This document shows positions 1-4,950 of a stretch of 5,474 nucleotides of DNA, one piece after another. The notes beneath the pieces were generated by a model. The model was not told the origin of the DNA. It made no database searches and worked only from the letters and a program-made list of their open reading frames with translations. The first letter of the stretch is position 1; each line of letters opens with the position of its first letter. A program made the position numbers and the translations under genes. Source of the stretch: Nitrospinota bacterium (GTDB taxonomy: Bacteria; UBA8248; JACPRG01); the NCBI GenBank assembly GCA_030740135.1, contig JASLXW010000290.1, positions 1 to 5,474 on the forward strand. Direction: 5' to 3'.

Positions 1-81
1 CATTGCGGATTGAATTTCGGGATGCGAATGGATACTAACAAGCCCCCCCGATCAAAGCAAGGGGAAAATCCACGGCGGGAG

Positions 82-128
82 AAAAAATTTGGATCCATTC
101 GGAAAAATGACCGGAAATCTCCGAATGG
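82..128 (-). terminator. Candidate intrinsic terminator after the ilvE/FmdB unit
   Basis: A perfect 9-bp inverted repeat (CCATTCGGA at 95-103, TCCGAATGG at 120-128) encloses a 16-nt loop. Read on the minus strand, it begins 21 nt past the stop of the FmdB-family gene. The stem is followed by ATCCAAA and then six T (87-82). The 7-nt gap between stem and T-run and the large loop are poorer than a textbook terminator, so this is a candidate. Its position at the end of a leftward unit supports the call. Confidence 0.42.
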
Positions 129-149
129 CCAAGGTTCGGGAGCGGCGGA

Positions 150-503
150 TCATTCGGATTTGGCCTTCGATTTCGACGATTCGCTCTTCGGCGCCTTGGG
201 CTTCTTGGGCGTCCCTTCGGCGCCGTTACCGGTCTGACCGGAAGATGGGGCGGCGGTCTCGGTCGCCTTGTCGGTCTTTCCCTTGCCGTCGGAATCCGCC
301 TTCATCGCGGCCTTTCGGTCTTTCGAGGGGTAATCCGTTACGTACCAGCCGCCCCCCTTCAGGACGAAAGAGCTTCGGGAGATCAGGCGCCGGGCTTTCA
401 GTCTGCCGCACGAAGGGCACTTGCGCGCCGGCGCGTCGGACATTTTCTGGATTTTTTCGAACTCATGGCCGCAATCAAAACAGGCGTATTCGTAGATCGG
501 CAA
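150..503 (-). CDS. FmdB-family zinc-ribbon protein (putative regulatory protein)
   Basis: A 117-residue protein whose first ~58 residues match the FmdB zinc-ribbon family closely. It opens with MPIYEYACFDCGHEFE and has two Cys pairs, C8-x2-C11 and C29-x2-C32, that should hold one Zn ion. The family's GGGWYVTDY segment follows at about residues 50-58. FmdB was named as a putative regulator of formamidase/amidase genes, but the molecular role of most members is unknown. The rest (about 59-117) is a hydrophilic Lys/Ser/Ala/Gly tail of low complexity, probably disordered. I chose the TTG at 503-501 because the family begins exactly there and GGAGG lies 9 nt upstream. An in-frame ATG at 527 would add eight residues (MRRWRLFK) but overlaps that Shine-Dalgarno. 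It lies 85 nt downstream of ilvE on the same strand, probably co-transcribed. Family assignment is firm; function is open. Confidence 0.88.
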   Translation of the reverse strand: MPIYEYACFDCGHEFEKIQKMSDAPARKCPSCGRLKARRLISRSSFVLKGGGWYVTDYPSKDRKAAMKADSDGKGKTDKATETAAPSSGQTGNGAEGTPKKPKAPKSESSKSKAKSE

Positions 504-512
504 CTTGAATAA

Positions 513-517
513 CCTCC
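513..517 (-). promoter_or_regulatory. Shine-Dalgarno that fixes a TTG start for the FmdB-family gene
   Basis: GGAGG on the minus strand lies 9 nt before TTG 503-501. It supports the non-ATG start, since it would fall inside the coding region if the upstream ATG at 527 were used. Confidence 0.6.
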
Positions 518-532
518 ATCGGCGCATGCCTT

Positions 533-558
533 CCCGCGAGCGGAACAGGCTCGCCGGG
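533..558 (-). other. Hairpin in the ilvE-FmdB spacer
   Basis: GCGAGC (536-541) and GCTCGC (549-554) pair around a 7-nt loop. CCC (533-535) and GGG (556-558) extend the stem past a one-base bulge, giving about 9 bp. It lies in the 85-nt gap between ilvE and the FmdB-family gene, with no T-run after it. If the two genes share an mRNA, it could act in processing or partial attenuation. It could also be chance in GC-rich DNA. Confidence 0.3.
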
Positions 559-588
559 GCAGAAACGATGCACCCGTTGGGTCCCGCG

Positions 589-1500
589 TCACACAGCGGT
601 CAACCATTTCTCGTAGGCTTCGTCCTCTCCCCGCACCGTGCGGAAGAAGGCGTCCTGAAGGGTCCGGGTGACCGGGCCGGGCCGGCCGGTCCCGATCCGG
701 CGGTTGTCCACTTCCCGGATGGGCGTGATCTCCGCCGCCGTCCCGGTGAAAAAGGCTTCGTCCGCGATGTAGAGCTCGTCTCTGGCGAAGGGCTCCTCCG
801 AGCGTTTTATTCCATGGGCATCGGCCAATTGCAGGACGGCGTCCCGGGTGATGCCCTCCAGGACCCCCACGCCGGGCGGCGTCTTGAGGGCGCCGTTGCG
901 GACCAGGAAGATGTTTTCTCCCGAGCCCTGGGCCACCATGCCGGCCGGGTCCAGCATGATGGCTTCGTCGTAACCGTCCCGCACCGCCTCCATCTTGGCC
1001 ATCTGGGACACGCCATAGTTGGCGCAGGTTTTGGACTTGGTCATGTAGCTGTTGACGTGATGGCTGGTGAATGAGCTGATCTTCACCCGAATCCCGTTTT
1101 TCAGGCCGTCCTCTCCGAGGTAGGCCCCCCACTTCCAGATCGCCGCGGCCGTATGAACGGGAGCGGCCTGGTTGTTCACCCCCATCTCTCCGTAACCCAG
1201 ATAGATGATGGGCCGGATGTAGCAGGAGGTCAGGCCGTTGCGCCGGATGAGCTCGATGATGGACCGGTGGGTTTCTTCCTGGTCGATGTTGGGTTGAATC
1301 CCCACAATATGGGCCGACCGGTAGAAGCGGTCCATGTGCTCCCCGAACCGGAAGATGGCCGAACCCTTCACGGTCTCGTAACAGCGGATTCCCTCGAAGA
1401 CGCCGAGGCCGTAGTGAAGGGTGTGCGTCAGGAGGTGGACCTTCGCCTCCTCCCACTTCACGAACGCGCCATCCATCCAGATTTCCTTGGCCGGTTCCAT
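589..1500 (-). CDS. ilvE: Branched-chain amino acid aminotransferase (class IV PLP)
   Basis: A 303-residue cytosolic fold-type IV PLP enzyme, close to the usual ~300-310. It should interconvert Leu/Ile/Val and their 2-oxo acids with 2-oxoglutarate/glutamate. Visible family blocks are THTLHYGLGVFEGIRCY (about 25-41), the Schiff-base lysine K157 in KTCANY with Tyr162 (aligning with E. coli K159 and Y164), GYDEAIMLD (176-184), QGSGENIFLV (191-200), GITRD (216-220) and ADEAFFTGTAAEITPIREVD (246-265). One oddity is residue 191: Gln (codon CAG) stands where E. coli IlvE has Glu193, the residue bonding the PLP pyridine nitrogen. ATG 1500 gives the family N-terminus (MEPAKEIWMDGAFVKWEEAK). It has no clear Shine-Dalgarno, and an upstream TTG at 1569 would only add a non-family extension. 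The gene is first of a leftward unit with the FmdB-family gene. D-amino-acid or aminodeoxychorismate activities in class IV are less likely given the IlvE-type motifs. Confidence 0.94.
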   Translation of the reverse strand: MEPAKEIWMDGAFVKWEEAKVHLLTHTLHYGLGVFEGIRCYETVKGSAIFRFGEHMDRFYRSAHIVGIQPNIDQEETHRSIIELIRRNGLTSCYIRPIIYLGYGEMGVNNQAAPVHTAAAIWKWGAYLGEDGLKNGIRVKISSFTSHHVNSYMTKSKTCANYGVSQMAKMEAVRDGYDEAIMLDPAGMVAQGSGENIFLVRNGALKTPPGVGVLEGITRDAVLQLADAHGIKRSEEPFARDELYIADEAFFTGTAAEITPIREVDNRRIGTGRPGPVTRTLQDAFFRTVRGEDEAYEKWLTAV

Positions 1501-1569
1501 CCGCCGCAATCCGATGCGAGAAGAGGGTTGGAACTTGACTGACCGATTCGACCGGAGTCCAATCGTCAA

Positions 1570-1598
1570 AATCTAATACGCCGAACCTGAAATTTCAA
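1570..1598 (-). promoter_or_regulatory. Candidate sigma70-type promoter for ilvE
   Basis: On the minus strand, TTGAAA (1598-1593, 5/6 to TTGACA) is followed after exactly 17 nt by TAGATT (1575-1570, 4/6 to TATAAT). Transcription would start near 1563, giving a ~63-nt leader before ATG 1500. An A-rich tract (AAAAAAATATT, 1624-1614) lies where an UP element would sit. The perfect palindrome TGAAATTTCA (1588-1597) overlaps the -35 box and could be an operator. The match is by eye in an AT-richer gap, so the support is moderate. Confidence 0.38.
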
Positions 1599-1678
1599 CA
1601 AATGCGCCGCCGAATATTTTTTTCAGAATTTCAGCGGGTTTCCTCACCCATCCATAAACGAAGGAGGGCGGGCGGCCG

Positions 1679-1735
1679 ATGTCCAATCGCGCGCCTTCAA
1701 GGTTGACTCACTGGAACCCATCCAATTTCGTATGA
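1679..1735 (+). CDS. Possible 18-codon ORF with a strong ribosome site (unrecognised)
   Basis: ATG at 1679 opens 18 sense codons (MSNRAPSRLTHWNPSNFV) ending at TGA 1733-1735. AAGGAGGG lies upstream at 1661-1668, with about 11 nt between GGAGG and the ATG, which is slightly long. It shows no run of a single amino acid of the kind found in attenuator leader peptides. It precedes the broken molybdenum-hydroxylase gene by ~95 nt. It may be a leader peptide, the decayed start of a lost gene of that locus, or chance. I do not recognise the peptide. Confidence 0.15.
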   Translation: MSNRAPSRLTHWNPSNFV

Positions 1736-1829
1736 TAGGCTACTATAGTCCATAATTTGAATAATGAAAGAGTTACATATTGCCCATTGGGCGAACGGGT
1801 TGTCTCGTGGGTCGGGGGAGGGCGCTGTC

Positions 1830-2424
1830 TTGGCCGCGAAGCGTGTCCTCGAATTTACGCTCAACGAAGAACCGTTTGAGGTCGCCTGCAATCCCAACCG
1901 GTCTCTCGCCGAGGTCCTCCGTGAAGACCTGGGCATGACGGGCGCGAAAACGGCCTGCGGCATGGGTGTGTGCGGATCGTGCGGCGTCATGATGGACGGA
2001 TGGATGATCGGCGCGTGTCTCACCCTCGTCCTTCGGGTCACCGGGGTCAACGATACGGGCAAGGTCATCAACCCGAAGGGCGTGGCCGCGCAGTTGGAGG
2101 GCGGCGTCCTGATGGGCGTCGGGTGCGCCCTGACCGAGGGGCTCGAGGTCGAAGGCGGACAGACCTCCAACGCGAGCTTTGTCGATTACAAGCTCCCGGC
2201 CACCCTCGACGCCCCCGCGCTCGACATCGCCCTGATCGAGACCGAGGACCCCAACGGCCCGTGGGGCGCGAAGGGGCTGGGCAAAATGGCCCAGCTCGGC
2301 ACATCGGGCCGCCATCGCGAACGCCGTCTACGACGCCGTGGGGGCGCGCGCGACGTCGCTGCCCATCACCCCGGACAAGGTCCTCGCGGCCATGAAAAAT
2401 AAAACTTCCGGCACGGGAATTTGA
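1830..2424 (+). pseudogene. Broken molybdenum hydroxylase: CoxS N-terminus joined to CoxL C-terminus, frameshifted
   Basis: Two pieces of a CO-dehydrogenase/xanthine-dehydrogenase-type enzyme lie in one frame. Residues ~6-66 (from TTG 1830) are the plant-ferredoxin-like [2Fe-2S] domain of the small subunit, with C43-x4-C48-x2-C51-x11-C63 intact. After CLTL (about 2019-2030) the sequence jumps to the end of the molybdopterin large subunit: DTGKVINP (75-82), QLEGGVLMGVGCALTEG (88-104), NASFVDYKLP (114-123) and GPWGAKGLGK (143-152). The second, helical [2Fe-2S] domain of CoxS and most of CoxL are missing. The last residue of GAKGxGE is normally the catalytic Glu and is Lys here (AAA, 2283-2285). 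At GGG 2306-2308 one extra base shifts the frame; removing a G restores AAIANAVYDAVGAR and a tail ending at TGA 2422-2424. Unrepaired, translation ends at TAA 2400-2402 with an Arg-rich tail. TTG 1830 has GGAGGG 7 nt upstream; ATG 1764 is an alternative start without a ribosome site. A functional fusion is very unlikely. Confidence 0.85.
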
Positions 2425-2564
2425 GACGCCCGGCTGTCGTTAACAGGAATAGGGGTGGGGGAATTTGCATCACCCGGACGGGTTCTGGTAACAATCGGGC
2501 ACCTCCCAAGATTCATTCTAAAGAGGGTTTCTGTGTGAGGGGAAGTGTGTAACCATCCCGCTAC

Positions 2565-2585
2565 AATCCCCCGCCGAAGGGGATT
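2565..2585 (+). promoter_or_regulatory. Leader hairpin before the binding-protein gene, overlapping a -10-like box
   Basis: AATCCCC (2565-2571) and GGGGATT (2579-2585) form a perfect 7-bp stem with a 7-nt loop (CGCCGAA), 40 nt upstream of the binding-protein ATG. TACAAT (2562-2567, 5/6 to a -10 box) overlaps its left arm, but I found no good -35 at the right spacing. The element is either a leader-RNA hairpin or a dyad at a promoter. The rest of 2425-2625 holds only the small dyad ACCCG-GA-CGGGT (2472-2483) and no recognisable gene. Confidence 0.4.
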
Positions 2586-2625
2586 TATGCCCTCATCATG
2601 GGGCGAGCGAGAAGGAGGGGAGAAA

Positions 2626-3879
2626 ATGAAAAGGTTGAACCGGAGAGGTTTTCTCAAGGGGGCGGGTGTAGCCGTCGGGGCCGTCGCGGTGCAGGGCGCG
2701 CCGGCGTTTCTCCGCTACGGGCGTGGAGAGGTCCCCATCAAGTGGGGCTCCATCCATCCCACGACGGGTCCTTACGCCACCGAGGCATTCGATCAGAAGA
2801 TCGGCGTCGAGGTCGCGATCTCGGACGTGAACGCCAAGGGCGGCGTGATGGGCCGGAAGGTCGAGCTATACTTCCGCGACGACCAGTTCAAGTGGAACCA
2901 GACGACCACGCACGCCCTGGACCTGCTCGACAACCACAAGGTGGACTTCCTGGCGGGCTCGATGGTGGGTCCGGAAGAGGTGCGGCTGAACGAGATCTCC
3001 CGCAAGCGGAAGATCATCTATGCCAACTATCCGCAGCACATCCTGAGCACGCCCAAGAACGCCAAGAAGATGTCGCCGTGGTTCTTCACGGCCAACGTCA
3101 CGCCCTATCAGACGGCGGCGGCGGTGGCCCGGTACGCGGCCAAGAACGTTGCGGGGAAGCGGTGGCACTTCCTGGGGGACGACTACATCTGGCCGAAGAT
3201 ATTCATCCCGGCCTATGACGCGATTGCGAAGCAGGAGGGCGCGAAATTCCACAAGCGGAGAAGCGTGTCGTGGGTGCCTTTTCCGTCTTCGCTGGATTAC
3301 GCGGCCGCCTTCCCCAAGATCCTCAAGGCGAAGCCGGATGTGCTTTTCGTCACCAACTTCGGGAAGCGTCAGGTGGCTTTCGTCGAGCAGGCCATCGTGG
3401 CGAAGCTTCACGAGAAGATCCAGATTGCCTTCTCCATCACGGAGATCACCATGCCCGAGGCGGCCGGGGCGGGAATGTATGACGGCTTCTTCGCCGGCAT
3501 GTCGTGGCACTGGACGCTGAAAGACAGGTACCCGGGCGCCAAGGACTTCTATGACAAGTTCGTGGCCAAGCGGAAGCGGCCGCCCTCGGCCTACGCCTCC
3601 TCGGCGTACGAACTCACGCGGCTCATCCTCGATGCGTCGGCCGAGATCAAAAGCACGGACCCCAACAATCTGAAGGCCGCGCTCGAGGGCCGGAAGTTCC
3701 AGTACGTCAAAGGGCCCAGCCGGGTCCGGGCCTGCGACCACGTCAACATCGCGGAGTTCTTCGTCCTGAAGGGCAAGGCCGAGTCCGCCATGGAGGACAA
3801 GTTCGACCTCCTGGAGATCGTGGACACGGTGGCGGGTGAAGGCTCGGCCCTGGATTGCAAGACCAAGGGGCTGGTCTAG
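2626..3879 (+). CDS. Tat-exported periplasmic binding protein of a branched-chain amino acid-type ABC importer
   Basis: A 417-residue periplasmic solute-binding protein (Peripla_BP_6 / LivK-like fold) that delivers its ligand to the permeases encoded downstream. The N-terminus is a twin-arginine signal: NRRGFLKG at residues 5-12, then a hydrophobic A/V/G stretch to about 24 and a likely cut near 24-36. There is no lipobox Cys, so it should be soluble or held by an uncleaved anchor. The mature part starts with the family pattern IKWGSIHPTTGPYATEA (about 38-54), then a GVEVAISDVNAKGGVMGRKV block and RDDQ. Two Cys in the C-terminal part (C370, C411) could form a disulfide. ATG 2626 is chosen because AAGGAGG lies at 2612-2618 and the Tat motif follows directly. 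A GTG-type start further upstream would bury the signal. The family covers amino acids, amides, urea and aromatic acids, so the ligand cannot be named. It heads the operon before livH and livM. Confidence 0.92.
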   Translation: MKRLNRRGFLKGAGVAVGAVAVQGAPAFLRYGRGEVPIKWGSIHPTTGPYATEAFDQKIGVEVAISDVNAKGGVMGRKVELYFRDDQFKWNQTTTHALDLLDNHKVDFLAGSMVGPEEVRLNEISRKRKIIYANYPQHILSTPKNAKKMSPWFFTANVTPYQTAAAVARYAAKNVAGKRWHFLGDDYIWPKIFIPAYDAIAKQEGAKFHKRRSVSWVPFPSSLDYAAAFPKILKAKPDVLFVTNFGKRQVAFVEQAIVAKLHEKIQIAFSITEITMPEAAGAGMYDGFFAGMSWHWTLKDRYPGAKDFYDKFVAKRKRPPSAYASSAYELTRLILDASAEIKSTDPNNLKAALEGRKFQYVKGPSRVRACDHVNIAEFFVLKGKAESAMEDKFDLLEIVDTVAGEGSALDCKTKGLV

Positions 3880-3921
3880 ATTTTCCGTCTGTCTCTCGTT
3901 AATCGGCTGAGAATCCACTGA

Positions 3922-3955
3922 CTCGGGGCCGCCTCCTGCGGGGAGCGGCCCCGAG
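3922..3955 (+). terminator. Strong intercistronic hairpin between binding-protein and livH genes
   Basis: CTCGGGGCCG (3922-3931) pairs perfectly with CGGCCCCGAG (3946-3955). The stem continues through CTCC/GGAG past one bulged C, giving about 14 bp with a 5-nt loop. No T-run follows, so it is not a classic intrinsic terminator. It stands 42 nt after the binding-protein stop and 26 nt before the livH start. In such operons a hairpin here commonly protects the binding-protein mRNA 3' end or causes partial termination, so that the binding protein outnumbers the permeases. That role is inferred; the structure is seen. Confidence 0.65.
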
Positions 3956-3966
3956 CGTATCGTGTG

Positions 3967-3974
3967 AAGGGGAA
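3967..3974 (+). promoter_or_regulatory. Ribosome site favouring the GTG 3982 start of livH
   Basis: AAGGGGAA at 3967-3974 lies 9 nt (counted from its last G) upstream of GTG 3982. It therefore favours that start over the in-frame GTGs at 3964 and 3994. Confidence 0.5.
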
Positions 3975-3981
3975 AGACTGC

Positions 3982-4950
3982 GTGGAAGCGGGCGTGACGT
4001 TACCGGAGCTCCTCCAGCATCTCTACCTCGGTCTCGTGCAAGGCCGCATCTACGTCCTCCTCTCCATGGGCTTGTCCATCATTTTCGGACTGATGGGGAT
4101 CATCAATTTCGGCCACGGGGTCTTCTACATGCTGGGCGCCTACGTCGGCTTTACGATCCTTCAAGGCGCGCCCGGATCGCCGAACGCGATGTTCTTCGTC
4201 GCCCTGGCCCTGACGCCGGTGGCGCTCTATTTCATCGGGGTGGCGACCGAAAGGAGCATCATCAGCCGGGTCTACGCATCTAAGAATCCGCTCTTCATGG
4301 GCGTTCTCGTCACGTTCGGCCTGTCGATCTTCATGCCGGACTTCGTGCGCGTCCTCTGGGGCCGGCCGGGGAAGATCCTCAACATCCCGCCGCTTCTGAC
4401 GCAATCCTTCCTCACGGTGGGGGACGCCGAGTTCTCCTTATACCGGGGATTGATCATCCTTCTCGCGGTCATCGTTGTTCCCCTGCTGTGGACCCTTCTC
4501 TTCAAGACCAACCTGGGCATGATCATCCGTGCGGGGACGAACGACAACGAGATGGTCAAGGTGCTGGGAATCAACGTGTCGAGGATCTGGACGTTCACGT
4601 TCGGTCTCGGCATCGCGCTCGCGACCTTCGCCGGGTTCGTCGTGGCGCCCTTGTTCGCGGTGGACCCGACGATGGGCGACGACATCCTCATCCAGACCTT
4701 CCTGGTGGTGGTCGTGGGGGGGATGGGGAGCTTCATCGGCCCGGTGATCGGGGGCCTCCTTGTCGGGCAAATCTGGGCATTGACGCCCCTGGTCGGCCGG
4801 CTCGCGTGGGTGGAGGCGAACTTCGAGGACACCCTGATCGGCCCCGAATTCTGGGAGAAGGCCTCCGACATCCCCTTGTTCCTCACCCTTTCCGTCATCT
4901 TGCTGGTCCGGCCCCGCGGGTTGTTCGGCAAGAAAGGGGCCTTTGATTGA
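3982..4950 (+). CDS. livH: LivH-type ABC permease, inner-membrane subunit
   Basis: A 322-residue inner-membrane permease of the branched-chain amino acid (HAAT) ABC importer family, slightly longer than the usual ~290-310. It pairs with a LivM-type permease to form the channel. Family marks are GLSIIFGLMGIINFGHGVFY then MLGAY (about 30-54), the cytoplasmic coupling loop IIRAGTNDNEMVKVLGINVSR (about 183-203), FGLGIALATFAGFV after it, GGMGSFIGPVIGGLLVG near 250, and the ending VRPRGLFG. About eight hydrophobic segments are visible. The stretch between the last two (LVGRLAWVEANFEDTLIGPEFWEKASD) is charged and longer than I expect, and accounts for the extra length. GTG 3982 is preferred; GTG 3964 would add MKGKDC. 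Its stop overlaps the start of livM. The substrate is not readable from sequence; the livH name denotes family. Confidence 0.92.
   Translation: MEAGVTLPELLQHLYLGLVQGRIYVLLSMGLSIIFGLMGIINFGHGVFYMLGAYVGFTILQGAPGSPNAMFFVALALTPVALYFIGVATERSIISRVYASKNPLFMGVLVTFGLSIFMPDFVRVLWGRPGKILNIPPLLTQSFLTVGDAEFSLYRGLIILLAVIVVPLLWTLLFKTNLGMIIRAGTNDNEMVKVLGINVSRIWTFTFGLGIALATFAGFVVAPLFAVDPTMGDDILIQTFLVVVVGGMGSFIGPVIGGLLVGQIWALTPLVGRLAWVEANFEDTLIGPEFWEKASDIPLFLTLSVILLVRPRGLFGKKGAFD

Noticed and set aside
45..51. Run of seven C
   Set aside because: Single homopolymer in non-coding DNA with no gene or repeat context.
398..1456. Long minus-strand open frame of 352 codons
   Set aside because: It overlaps ilvE in another frame and has Arg/Gly/Pro/His-rich composition with no family motifs; typical GC-rich shadow.
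1700..1760. Plus-strand promoter TTGACT (1703-1708) with TATGAT (1731-1736)
   Set aside because: The spacer is 22 nt, too long for a sigma70 promoter; TATAGT and CATAAT nearby lack a -35.
1782..1792. Inverted repeat GCCCA-T-TGGGC
   Set aside because: A one-base loop cannot close a hairpin, and as a DNA palindrome it is short enough to be chance.
1830..2300. A genuine, functional ferredoxin-CoxL fusion protein
   Set aside because: It lacks the second [2Fe-2S] domain and nearly all of the molybdopterin domain, has Lys for the catalytic Glu, and is frameshifted.
1970..2395. Plus-strand Arg/Pro/Gly-rich frame inside the pseudogene region
   Set aside because: Out-of-frame reading of the CoxL-type fragment, with no family similarity.
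2866..3918. Long minus-strand open frame of 350 codons opposite the binding-protein gene
   Set aside because: Antisense shadow of a well-supported gene, Arg/Glu/Val/Leu-rich without motifs.
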